Shown piece by piece: positions 35,035 to 43,251 of a stretch of 64,000 nt of DNA. Location: the NCBI GenBank assembly GCA_964632505.1, contig CAZWCE010000005.1, forward strand, positions 240,574 to 304,573. The letters run 5' to 3'. The stretch's first letter is position 1; each line of letters opens with the position of its first letter. The position numbers and the translations under genes were made by a program. Source of the stretch: CAZWCE01 sp964632505 (GTDB taxonomy: Bacteria > Planctomycetota > Planctomycetia > Pirellulales > Thermoguttaceae). The notes under the pieces were generated by a model, which was given only the letters and a program-made list of their open reading frames with translations, searched no databases and was not told where the DNA came from.

Positions 35035-35790
35035 TCAAAGTGGACTCCGCGGCCCGGAGCGGCCGGCCATGCGGGTGGCGGAGGGATTTTCCGGGGCGGT
35101 TCTCGTCGGCGAGATTTCCGAGGGCGTGATGCCCAGGGATGATTCGAGCATCGCCACGCGATCGGCCAGTTCGTCTTGGAACCGGTTGTAGTGGAGCGAA
35201 GAGCGGTAGTTGGCCAGCGCCTGATGTAACTCGCCCGTCTTCTCGCGGATGTGTCCGAGGGCTCGGAGTGCCCGATCGTTCGACTCGTCTGTCGCGATCA
35301 CTTCGACCAATTGCCCGATGGCCTCCTGATGGCGACCCGCTTCCTCGTAGAGCCGAGCAAGTTCGATCTTCGGTTCCGCGGCCAGGGGATTCCGCTGCGA
35401 CCAGCCGGCCAGAAGCTCATAGGCCGCCTCGGGCCGTTGTGTTTCCATCAACAGCACGGAAAGTCCCCGGTAGCAAGAGGCGTGATTGGGATTCCGGTCG
35501 AGGCAGAGCCGATAGTAGCGTTCGGCCTGGGAGAACTGGTCGGATTGCTGATTGATCGAGGCGATGCGGTGATGCGTGGCCCCGAGATTGTAGTAGGAGT
35601 CGGCGTCGTCGGGGTTGAAGTTCGCCGCACGTTGGAAGGCGAGCAGGGCTTCGTTGTATCGGGCCTGGTTGTAGAGTTTGACCCCTTCGGCGTTCTTCGT
35701 CTGCGAAGAGAGGGAAGAGCATCCGATTCCCAACGTGAGTAAAAGGAGACATCCCGAAAGACGGCAAAGCCGCAAGTCGGGAATCCGCAT
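35035..35790 (-). CDS. TPR-repeat lipoprotein
   Basis: About 251 residues. Signal peptide RLSGCLLLLTLGIGC with a lipobox (GIGC), then at least four to five tetratricopeptide units (KLYNQARYNEALLAFQRAAN, SYYNLGATHHRIASIN, CYRGLSVLLMETQRPEAAYE, RALGHIREKTGELHQALANY) and a Pro/Ser/Arg tail. TPR lipoproteins scaffold envelope complexes; no partner can be named. The start is uncertain: ATG 35790 gives the most normal signal, while in-frame ATGs at 35823, 35829 and 35838 would lengthen the n-region. Confidence 0.82.
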   Translation of the reverse strand: MRIPDLRLCRLSGCLLLLTLGIGCSSLSSQTKNAEGVKLYNQARYNEALLAFQRAANFNPDDADSYYNLGATHHRIASINQQSDQFSQAERYYRLCLDRNPNHASCYRGLSVLLMETQRPEAAYELLAGWSQRNPLAAEPKIELARLYEEAGRHQEAIGQLVEVIATDESNDRALRALGHIREKTGELHQALANYRSSLHYNRFQDELADRVAMLESSLGITPSEISPTRTAPENPSATRMAGRSGPRSPL

Positions 35791-36093
35791 TCTCGAAAGG
35801 GGGGAGAAGAAGGATCGGTGCATGATCATCACTCTCATGGGCACGAACAATAGGGCAATAAGGGGAGGTGTCGTCGGATATGGAGCGAGGGGAAAGGATT
35901 CGCTTTTCCTCTTCGCCGCGATTTCCCGCAAAATCGGGCAAAATCGAAACGGCAAAAAGGCGGTTCGGAGCATACGGTAGTTTTCGGGATTATGCAAGAG
36001 CAGATTATCGATTACAATGGGAGGAAGGAGACACACGCCGCGGTCCGAGGCCGGGAACGCCGTTTCGCGGATTCCTTTCTCCCAAGCCATGCC

Positions 36094-36657
36094 ATGAACG
36101 AACCGACCACCTCCCACAAGCAGAAGCTCGAATTGGTCGAGGAGCACGCCATGCCTCCCGCGACCGATGTCGCGGTGCGCGAGCTGCTTTGCGAATGTTT
36201 TCCGCGCGATGTCGAGCATTTTCGGAAGCGCCGGGCCTGGCACGAGAGCGTGCCGGAGTATTCCATTCTCGCCTGGGAGGATGACCAAGTGGTCGGACAC
36301 GTGGCGGTGGTGTTGCGGACGATCGATTGCAAGGAGCAATTCCGGCTTCGAGTGGCCGGCATCCAGGGAGTCGCGGTGACCTCCCGGCTCCGAAAGACCG
36401 GTCTTTCGCAACGATTGATGAATCTCGCGCTCGCCGAAGCGGTGGGCCGCGAGGTCCCCTTCGGCCTTCTTTTCTGCCACGAGCCGCTCTTGGCGTTTTA
36501 CCGATCCATGGGATGGAGACGCTACAATCACCCGATCGTGATGCGCAATAAAGATGGCGAACAGGTGCCGATGCGGGCGAACCATGCGATGTATATCGAG
36601 CTGACCGAGGCCCGATTTCCGCAAGGGCCCCTCGACCTCTTGGGACGCGACTGGTAG
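36094..36657 (+). CDS. GNAT family acetyltransferase
   Basis: 187 residues from ATG 36094 (an in-frame ATG at 35992 would add 34 residues of low quality). The acetyl-CoA-binding motif A is visible as IQGVAVTSRLRKTGLSQRLM (V-T-x-x-x-R-K/x-x-G-L/x), preceded by AWEDDQVVGHVAVVLRTI and followed by FYRSMGWRRY, as in other GNATs. A peptidic or small-amine substrate would be usual; none can be inferred. It is divergent from the TPR lipoprotein gene. Confidence 0.82.
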   Translation: MNEPTTSHKQKLELVEEHAMPPATDVAVRELLCECFPRDVEHFRKRRAWHESVPEYSILAWEDDQVVGHVAVVLRTIDCKEQFRLRVAGIQGVAVTSRLRKTGLSQRLMNLALAEAVGREVPFGLLFCHEPLLAFYRSMGWRRYNHPIVMRNKDGEQVPMRANHAMYIELTEARFPQGPLDLLGRDW

Positions 36658-36706
36658 ATCGCTTTCTCTTTTCCGAGAATGCTCGCGATTCTGAGAATCG
36701 GCGCGC

Positions 36707-36744
36707 AAAAAAAGATCCCGACGGTGGGTGGTGTCCGACGGGAT
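36707..36744 (-). terminator. Leftward terminator-like hairpin of unknown transcript
   Basis: On the minus strand arms GATCCCG/CGGGATC (36714-36720 and 36738-36744) with further partial pairing are followed by a U-run (A-run 36707-36713). The only known leftward gene upstream, hppA, already has its own terminator. Confidence 0.55.
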
Positions 36745-36895
36745 CGAATAGGAGAAAATGCGAAAGAGGGATCCTGAAGCTGGGCGTGATGTCGATTCGA
36801 ATGGACGGACTTTCGCGGGCCGGAGGAACGAACCGGGAGGTTCGAAAAACGGTCCTGAGCGGAAACGCTTGAAGCCATCGCGTATTCCAGTATCC

Positions 36896-36933
36896 GGGAC
36901 AAACTTCAAGGAAATAACCTGTAAACTTGTCCC
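36896..36933. repeat. Imperfect inverted repeat GGGACAA...TTGTCCC
   Basis: GGGACAAACTTCAAGG (36896-36911), a 5-base spacer, then ACCTGTAAACTTGTCCC (36917-36933). Most positions pair; three to four mismatches. It could be a hairpin in RNA or a protein-binding palindrome. Confidence 0.5.
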
Positions 36934-37068
36934 AGACTCTCCTACAAGTGCAATCATTCTACTCTGTGATGGATCGAGCACAAGGGCCCTGAAAACCTTT
37001 TTTTCGGGGATTCTCGAATCTATTTTCCGACACAGTTTTTCCAATTGTTTCACGCTTCGTTGGGCACG

Positions 37069-37105
37069 AAAAAAAGGCTGCCCTCTCCGAACGGAAAGAG
37101 CAGCC
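37069..37105 (-). terminator. Rho-independent terminator of hppA
   Basis: Minus-strand hairpin GGCTGC/GCAGCC (37076-37081 and 37100-37105, with an inner CTCTCC/GGAAAG-type stem) followed by seven U (A-run 37069-37075). It lies about 50 bases past the hppA stop. Confidence 0.8.
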
Positions 37106-37157
37106 TTGGATGGTGAAGTTCGCCTCGAGCCGGTGAGGCTCGCAGGTTGGGGCGATC

Positions 37158-39791
37158 TTAGAAGATGCCCAATGCGGTGAGGCTGTAGCGGACGATGAAC
37201 CCGGCCGCGACCACGCTGACCATATTCATGAGCTTGATCAGAATGTTCAGGCTCGGGCCGCTGGTGTCCTTGAACGGGTCGCCGACGGTATCGCCGACCA
37301 CGGCCGCCTTGTGAGCTTCGGTGCCTTTGCCGCCGTGAGCGCCCGATTCGATGTACTTCTTGGCGTTGTCCCAGCTACCGCCGGCGTTGGCCATGAAGAT
37401 TGCCACACAGAAGCCGCAGGTGAGCGTTCCGACCAACAGGCCGATCACGCCCGCGACGCCCAGAACCAATCCCACCACAACCGGAAGGGCCAGACCGAGC
37501 ACCGAGGGAGCGATCATCTCCCTCTGGGCCGCCTTGGTACTGATCGCCACCGGCGTCTGGTAGTCGGGCTTCTCGGAGTAATCCATGATGCCCGGGCTCT
37601 CCTTGAATTGCCGGCGGACCTCTTCGACCATGCCGAACGCCGCGCGGCCGACCGCCTTCATCGTCATGGCGCAGAAGACGAACGTGGCCATCGCGCCCAG
37701 GAAGATGCCGACGATCACCTTCGGGTTCATCAGGTTGCAGCTATAGTAGTTCATCCAGTCCATCATATTCGCGCTATGCACATTCACCAGTGGCGCGTTG
37801 ATTGCCGCGAACACGGGTCTCCCGTCGTCGTCTTTGGCGATGATCTCCTCTTCCAGCAGCGCCGGGCCGTTGCCGGTGAGGATCTTGCTCCAATCCTCTT
37901 TCAGCTTGGGATGGCGGAGGTGTTCGGGCATGGCGAGGTAAGTCTCGATGTGGTGCCCTTCTTCGCTCTTCGAGACGTGGGTGATGAACTGGCGGTTCAT
38001 TTTATAGTAACCGGGCTGGAAGTCTTCGCCCTGGAAGTCGATGTACGAAGTCATGGCCGAATCGCCCCAACGTTCGAATCCGACGCGGACCTCTTCGACG
38101 TAGGCGGCCAAGAGGGCCAAGGCGGTCAGGGCGGCCGAACCGATGGCGAAGCCCTTTCCGGTGGCGGCGGTGGTGTTGCCGAGGCTGTCCAGCGCGTCGG
38201 TCCGTTCGCGGACCTCCGGATCGAGACCGGCCATTTCGGCGTTTCCGCCGGCGTTGTCGGCGATGGGACCGTAGGCGTCGGTCGCCAGGGTGATGCCGAG
38301 GGTCGAGAGCATGCCGACCGCCGCGATACCGACGCCGTAAAGCCCCATGGCGAACCAATCGACATCGAGGTAGTTCCATTGCGAGGAGGCACCGAACGCC
38401 AGGAGCGTCGCCGTACAGACGACGATCACCGGAGCCCAAACGCTTCTCATGCCGTCGGCAATCCCGCCGATGATGACCGTCGCCGGTCCGGTTTCCGCTT
38501 GGCCGGCCAGTTTTTTGGTCGGATTGTATTCATCGCTCGTGGAGTACTCGGTCCACCAGCCGATCAGCACGCCGGCGATCAGGCCGATCACGACGCTGAA
38601 TCCGACGCTTCCGTAACCGGGCAGCATGACGTAGGAAAGGATGATCGCCAAAACCCCGATCACGATACTTGAATAGTTCACGCCTCTGCCGAGGGCCTTG
38701 AGCAGGGTTCCCTGATCGGCCTGTTCCTCAGTACGGACCAGGTAGATACCTCCGATGGAGACCAGAATTCCGGCACCGGCGAGAACCAGCGGCAGGAAGA
38801 GGGCGTTGAGCTGCATGGAGATATGCGACTGTCCTTCGGGAATTGCAAGGCTGCTTCCGGCGAACGCGGCCACGCCGAGAGCGGCGGTGGCGAGGATCGA
38901 ACCGCAGTACGACTCGTACAGGTCGGCGCCCATGCCGGCGACGTCGCCGACGTTGTCGCCCACGTTGTCGGCGATGGTGGCGGGGTTCCGCTTGTCGTCT
39001 TCGGGGATCCCGGCTTCGACTTTTCCGACCAGGTCGGCACCGACGTCGGCCGCTTTGGTGAAGATACCTCCACCGACACGGGCGAACAGCGCCTGGCTAC
39101 TGGCTCCCATGCCGAAGCAGAGCATGGTGACGGTGATTTCGACCAACCCCATTTCCCAGCCCACCATGGGGAAGATCCAGTAGAGCAACAGGAACCAGAG
39201 GGCGATGTCGAGCAGTCCGAGGCCGACGACCGTCAGTCCCATGACCGCACCGGAGCGGAAGGCGACCAGCAGGCCTTGGTTCAGGGAGTTCTGTGCCCCC
39301 GCGGCGGTCCGACTGGAGGCCCAGGTGGCGGTTTTCATGCCGAGAAAGCCGGCCAACCCGGAGAAGAACGCCCCGGTGAGAAAGGCGAAGGGGACGATGA
39401 CGTGCTGCACATGCAGTCCGAAGGCGAGGAAGGCCAACACGAGGCAGATCACCAGGACGAAGAACGCGACGACCTTGTACTGCTGCCAGAGATAGGCGTT
39501 GGCGCCGACCCGCACCGCCTCGGCGATGGAGACCATCTCTTCGTTGCCTTCATCGGCCGCCATCATCATCTTGAAGAATTTCCAGGCGAAGAACAGAGCG
39601 ACGATCGATCCGGCGAAGACCAACAGCCAAAGCATGAAATAGCCGAACTGATTCGGGTCCGCCGCGGCGGCCGCTCCGGCCGATTCCTCGCCCTCTTGGG
39701 CAAAAACGCCCTGGGCGAACATCAGAGGCAGCGACAGGGCCGAAAGCCAGCCGAGATGCGCGCCTCGCGTCATTTTCGATAAAAACTTCAT
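37158..39791 (-). CDS. hppA: Membrane-bound ion-pumping pyrophosphatase, K+-dependent type, with large insertion
   Basis: 877-residue integral membrane pyrophosphatase that couples PPi hydrolysis to H+ or Na+ export. The substrate site DVGADLVGKVEAGIPEDD and the NVGDNVGDVAGMGADL stretch are intact. GNTTAATGKGFAIGSAAL has Ala (not Lys) in the potassium-site signature, so it should be K+-dependent. Two oddities: an N-terminal signal-like segment (SALSLPLMFAQGVFAQ) and a soluble insertion of roughly 100 residues (about 565-685, between AALTALALLAAYVEEV and NPKVIVGIFLGAM) where relatives have a short loop. Family length is about 700. The long leader suggests regulation before translation. Confidence 0.94.
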   Translation of the reverse strand: MKFLSKMTRGAHLGWLSALSLPLMFAQGVFAQEGEESAGAAAAADPNQFGYFMLWLLVFAGSIVALFFAWKFFKMMMAADEGNEEMVSIAEAVRVGANAYLWQQYKVVAFFVLVICLVLAFLAFGLHVQHVIVPFAFLTGAFFSGLAGFLGMKTATWASSRTAAGAQNSLNQGLLVAFRSGAVMGLTVVGLGLLDIALWFLLLYWIFPMVGWEMGLVEITVTMLCFGMGASSQALFARVGGGIFTKAADVGADLVGKVEAGIPEDDKRNPATIADNVGDNVGDVAGMGADLYESYCGSILATAALGVAAFAGSSLAIPEGQSHISMQLNALFLPLVLAGAGILVSIGGIYLVRTEEQADQGTLLKALGRGVNYSSIVIGVLAIILSYVMLPGYGSVGFSVVIGLIAGVLIGWWTEYSTSDEYNPTKKLAGQAETGPATVIIGGIADGMRSVWAPVIVVCTATLLAFGASSQWNYLDVDWFAMGLYGVGIAAVGMLSTLGITLATDAYGPIADNAGGNAEMAGLDPEVRERTDALDSLGNTTAATGKGFAIGSAALTALALLAAYVEEVRVGFERWGDSAMTSYIDFQGEDFQPGYYKMNRQFITHVSKSEEGHHIETYLAMPEHLRHPKLKEDWSKILTGNGPALLEEEIIAKDDDGRPVFAAINAPLVNVHSANMMDWMNYYSCNLMNPKVIVGIFLGAMATFVFCAMTMKAVGRAAFGMVEEVRRQFKESPGIMDYSEKPDYQTPVAISTKAAQREMIAPSVLGLALPVVVGLVLGVAGVIGLLVGTLTCGFCVAIFMANAGGSWDNAKKYIESGAHGGKGTEAHKAAVVGDTVGDPFKDTSGPSLNILIKLMNMVSVVAAGFIVRYSLTALGIF

Positions 39792-40193
39792 GTTACACCA
39801 TTCTCCCGTAAAGGTTGTGAAAACAGGTTCGTCGTGAGCAATGAGGGTGCCTGACCTTCCTCGAACGCGTTACGTCCGCGAAGTTCCCCGCGAAGGAATA
39901 CCTCGACGAAGATCATCCAAGGAATGATACTTCACCGTGAGGACCTCTGCGTACCAGGTCACCTGCAATCGGCCAAAAAGTAAAGACTTTTTCAAGGTTT
40001 TTTTCAGGAAAACCTTGCAGGTCGCTCCTCGATGGGAGCTTTTGTTTGCTCCGCAAATCCTTGTGTAAAAAGAACTTGCGGGAATCACTCCTCGTTTGCC
40101 TGGCTGGAGTCCCAAGGGAGAGGAGGGCGGGGGCCCGATTCAAGAGGCTACCTGTCCCTTGAAGACGATTTCAAAAAATTTCGAAATCGCTGT
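39792..40193 (-). promoter_or_regulatory. Long hppA 5' leader with hairpins
   Basis: About 400 bases separate the promoter at 40194-40223 from the hppA ATG, with no protein gene. On the transcript there is a 9-bp hairpin CAAGGTTTT/AAAACCTTG (39993-40017) followed by an A-rich then U-rich stretch, and several shorter inverted repeats. I do not recognise a known riboswitch class. Confidence 0.4.
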
Positions 40194-40223
40194 ATTTTAC
40201 CTGATTGAAACTCCTTCTGTCAA
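40194..40223 (-). promoter_or_regulatory. Strong promoter candidate for hppA
   Basis: On the minus strand consensus TTGACA (40218-40223), an 18-base spacer, then TAAAAT (40194-40199). The best promoter match I found in the window. Confidence 0.6.
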
Positions 40224-40510
40224 CCATAGCACGCGAAAACTCTCGCCAATTCAAAAAGTATAAAACCGATCCATTCATTCGAGGAAAACTTTAAGGAAAA
40301 ACCGGGGGGGCGTTCATCAAGGCCCCCTCGATCAAAGGCCGAAAGTCGTATCGAACGGAACGAGAAAGAGACGGGCACTATAATAAACATTATTTTTCAA
40401 GTGACGTAAAGAGGCGGTCCTCTCCGGCAACGCGCTTGGCTTCTTCCTTCGAGGCGATTAAACTGAAACGATCGTCGCCATCGGGAAATTTGCCAAAAGA
40501 AGTTCTTTTC

Positions 40511-41353
40511 ATGACCGTCACCCACGAGTGTTCCAATCAATATCTTCTCCGGTCCCGTCGCCTTTCAGCGCGGGCCGGCGCCAAGACGCTGGTCGATCGG
40601 GTCGATCTGGAGGTTCGAAGAGGCGAGCACGTGATGATCGTCGGGCCGAACGGGGCGGGCAAGACGACCCTTCTCAGGTGCCTGGCCCGAATGTGGCCCG
40701 AAGTCACGGGGGAGATCCTTCTCCAGGGAAGGCCGCTTACGGCGTATTCCCGTCGCGAGTTGGCCCGGCGGATGGCCCTGGTACAGCAGACGCCCGCGCC
40801 GGTCTTCGGCTTCACGGTCGAGGAGGTGGTCCGGATGGGGCGTTACCCCCATTTGCGGGCGATTTCGCCCTTTTCGGCGGAGGATCACCGCGTCGTCGGT
40901 GAGGTGATGGAGAGGATGGAAATCGACCCGTTGGCGGCGCGCAAGGTCCAAACGCTCAGTGGGGGGGAGCGTCAAAAGGTGTTTCTCGCCGCGGCGCTGG
41001 CCCAGCAACCGGAGATCCTCTTGCTCGACGAGCCGACGACCTTTCTCGATTACCGGCACCAGGAGGAGATCGCCCGATTCCTCCATCAGCTCCACCGGGA
41101 GCGGGGGACGACGTTGGTCGAGGTGACCCACGATTTGAACCGCGCGGTGTTGCACGCCGATCGTATCGTCGGACTCGCCGGCGGCAAGGTGCTCTTCGAG
41201 GGGACGCCTTGGGAGATCATGCAGCCGGAGAAGCTCAGGGCACTGTTCGGGATGGAGTTTCAGATGGTGCGTCATCCGGTATCGCAGTTGCCGATGATCG
41301 TGCCCAGCTCCTTCGCCGAAGATGCCGAAAAAACCCGGGGAGGTTCCCCATGA
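40511..41353 (+). CDS. FecE/BtuD-type ABC transporter ATP-binding protein
   Basis: 280-residue ATPase of an iron-siderophore/cobalamin/haem importer. Walker A GPNGAGKTT, signature LSGGERQKV, Walker B LLLDEPTTFLD and H-loop VTHDLNRAV; the YPHLRAISPFS and RALF elements are typical of FecE/FhuC. ATG 40511 (MTVTHECSNQ) is preferred to upstream non-ATG starts. Its stop overlaps the permease ATG (ATGA). A TATAAT box at 40379-40384 may be its promoter. No substrate-binding protein gene is adjacent. Confidence 0.9.
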   Translation: MTVTHECSNQYLLRSRRLSARAGAKTLVDRVDLEVRRGEHVMIVGPNGAGKTTLLRCLARMWPEVTGEILLQGRPLTAYSRRELARRMALVQQTPAPVFGFTVEEVVRMGRYPHLRAISPFSAEDHRVVGEVMERMEIDPLAARKVQTLSGGERQKVFLAAALAQQPEILLLDEPTTFLDYRHQEEIARFLHQLHRERGTTLVEVTHDLNRAVLHADRIVGLAGGKVLFEGTPWEIMQPEKLRALFGMEFQMVRHPVSQLPMIVPSSFAEDAEKTRGGSP

Positions 41354-42333
41354 GACGTCCCGGCGTTCTACTGATGTTCCTCGGTCTTCTTGCGGTCATT
41401 GTTTTTTTTACGATGCCGCTTCTGGGCATGCGGTGGTTTCCCGTTTCCACCTATTGGCACCCCCGCGATGAGACCACGGCGATGATCTTTTGGCAACTCC
41501 GGTTCCCCCGACTTCTCGTGGCGATGGCGGCCGGCAGCGGACTGGCGATGGCGGGGATGATCTTCCAGGCGATTTTCCGAAATCCGCTGGCGACGCCGTT
41601 CACGCTCGGAGTGGCCAGCGGGGCTTCGCTGGGGGCCTCGATCTATTTTCTTGCCGGCGGGACGTTTCTGTTTTTCGGGCTGCCGGGCGTCACCTGGGCG
41701 GCGCTGGCCGGCGCGCTTTTGGCGATGGGCATCGTTCACTTGCTCGCCCGAAGCGGCGAGACCTCTTCGCAACGCATGCTCCTGGCCGGGGTGGCGGTCA
41801 GTTTCTTCTTTTCCAGTCTCATCCTTTTCGTGCAGTACATTTCCGATCTCTCGCGATCGTACCGCATGATTCGCTGGGTGATGGGCGGGTTGCAAAACGC
41901 CGACGCGGGCGACCTCCGTGCCATGGCCCCGTTTGTCGTTGCGGGGTTGCTCGTGATGCTGTGGTTCTCTCGGGAGCTCGATCTTCTAACCACCGGCGAG
42001 ACGCGGGCCGAAGCGGCCGGTGTCGATATCGCCCGATTGCGTACGCTGCTTTTCTTCACCGCCTCGATCGTCACCGCTTCGGTGGTCGCCGTTTGCGGCC
42101 CCGTCGGATTCGTCGGGTTGATGGTTCCCCACATGTGCCGGCTCGTTCTTGGGCCCTCGCATCGGTATCTGGTTCCCGCCTGTTTTCTCGCCGGAGCTGC
42201 GTTTCTCGGCATTTGCGACACCTTGGCCCGATCGCTGCTGGCCCCGGCCGAATTGCCGGTCGGCATCCTCACCAGCCTAATGGGCGGACCGTTCTTCCTC
42301 TGGCTGCTCCTGCGAAGACAGGACGGAATCTGA
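41350..42333 (+). CDS. FecCD-type ABC transporter permease
   Basis: 327-residue membrane protein of the BtuC/FecCD family, about ten helices. FRNPLATPFTLGVASGASLG is the typical family signature, and GPVGFVGLMVPHMCRLVLG the cytoplasmic coupling region. It pairs with the preceding ATPase (4-base overlap). The 3' end overlaps the end of the convergent EamA gene by 57 bases. Substrate (Fe(III)-siderophore, haem or B12) is not determinable; a binding protein must be encoded elsewhere. Confidence 0.92.
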   Translation: MRRPGVLLMFLGLLAVIVFFTMPLLGMRWFPVSTYWHPRDETTAMIFWQLRFPRLLVAMAAGSGLAMAGMIFQAIFRNPLATPFTLGVASGASLGASIYFLAGGTFLFFGLPGVTWAALAGALLAMGIVHLLARSGETSSQRMLLAGVAVSFFFSSLILFVQYISDLSRSYRMIRWVMGGLQNADAGDLRAMAPFVVAGLLVMLWFSRELDLLTTGETRAEAAGVDIARLRTLLFFTASIVTASVVAVCGPVGFVGLMVPHMCRLVLGPSHRYLVPACFLAGAAFLGICDTLARSLLAPAELPVGILTSLMGGPFFLWLLLRRQDGI

Positions 42334-43248
42334 TTCGCCGGAAAGTGGTTCGCCGGGGATTTCCCCCGAGTGATGCGGGGCGGTCGATCGTTCGGGATGG
42401 GGAATCAAAACGACCGCGAACACCGCCGCGAGCATGACCGTCGCTCCCAGCCACTGGATGGGTTGGAGCCGATCGCCGTGGAGCAGGACGCCGAAAAAGG
42501 TGGCGAAGACCGGTTCGAGAGACAACAGAAACGCCGCCTGGACGGCCGGGAGGTACTTCTGGCCGAACGTCTGCCCGAAGAAGCAGACGGCACTGGCCAA
42601 AACGCCGCAAATCACCAGGGCCCAAACGACCGAAGGGGTGGGGAAATGTCTCGGCTCGGTCATCGGCCAGGCGATCGCGCTGAGCGCGGCGACGGTCGTC
42701 AACTGCACGAAGGCGAGGGCCACCGGGTGCAGTTTCGGGCTGGTCCGCTCCAGCACGGCGACGTGCATCCCGAAGCAGAAGGCGCAGCCGAGGGTCAGAA
42801 GTTCCCCCGATTCCGGACGGTTCCAGTTGCCGCCCAAAAGACACCACAGCCCGAAGAGTCCCAGCACCATGGCGGCCCAAACGAGTTTGGCATTGCGGAT
42901 GCCGAAGAAGATGCGGTTGCAGAGCGGCGCGAACAGGACGAACAGGCCGGTGATGAGCCCGCTGCGCGAGGCGGTGGTCGTCTTCAATCCCCAGGTTTGC
43001 AGAAGGTAAGCGGCGGCGACGATCACTCCCGGCGCGAGTCCCCAGAGCAGGGTCTTTCGATCGAGATGCGGCAAGGCGAAGGGCAACAGTACCAACGCCC
43101 CCAGCGTGAAACGCAGCGCCAAAAACGAAACGACTCCATAGTCCTCGACCGCATCCTTGACGATGACGAACGTCCAACCCCAGATCAGCGCCGTGCCGAA
43201 AAGGATGACGATGCTGAGGATTTTCTTCGAAACAGTCGCTTCGGTGAT
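42277..43248 (-). CDS. EamA/DMT-family transporter with no standard start codon for its first helix
   Basis: Ten-helix drug/metabolite exporter family protein (two EamA repeats; GWTFVIVKDAVEDYG, TWGLKTTTASRSGLITGL, LSLEPVFATFFGVLLHGD). The first helix (SIVILFGTALIWGWTFVIV) is in frame with the rest, but between the upstream sulfatase stop (43252-43254) and the first TTG (43122) there is no ATG, GTG or TTG. ATC 43246-43248 is given as a tentative start. Starting at TTG 43122 would remove TM1. A charged C-terminal tail of about 40 residues runs 57 bases into the convergent permease gene. Confidence 0.78.
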   Translation of the reverse strand: MTEATVSKKILSIVILFGTALIWGWTFVIVKDAVEDYGVVSFLALRFTLGALVLLPFALPHLDRKTLLWGLAPGVIVAAAYLLQTWGLKTTTASRSGLITGLFVLFAPLCNRIFFGIRNAKLVWAAMVLGLFGLWCLLGGNWNRPESGELLTLGCAFCFGMHVAVLERTSPKLHPVALAFVQLTTVAALSAIAWPMTEPRHFPTPSVVWALVICGVLASAVCFFGQTFGQKYLPAVQAAFLLSLEPVFATFFGVLLHGDRLQPIQWLGATVMLAAVFAVVLIPHPERSTAPHHSGEIPGEPLSGESDSVLSSQEQPEEERSAH

Positions 43249-43251
43249 GGC

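Larger units (their letters stand above)
36658..37157. other. Gene-free region with two leftward terminators and an inverted repeat
   Basis: 500 bases between the GNAT gene and hppA (convergent). It carries the hppA terminator (37069-37105), a second leftward terminator-like hairpin (36707-36744) and between them an imperfect 37-base inverted repeat (36896-36933). No protein frame ends before the second hairpin, so a small leftward RNA between about 36745 and 37060 is possible. Confidence 0.4.

Noticed and set aside
35839..37053. Upstream extension of the TPR lipoprotein frame to 37053
   Set aside because: It is antisense to the GNAT gene and crosses a terminator-like hairpin; the lipoprotein signal lies at the downstream ATGs.
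40223..40510. Cobalamin riboswitch before the FecCD-type transporter
   Set aside because: No B12-box-like GCCACTG sequence or matching stem was seen.
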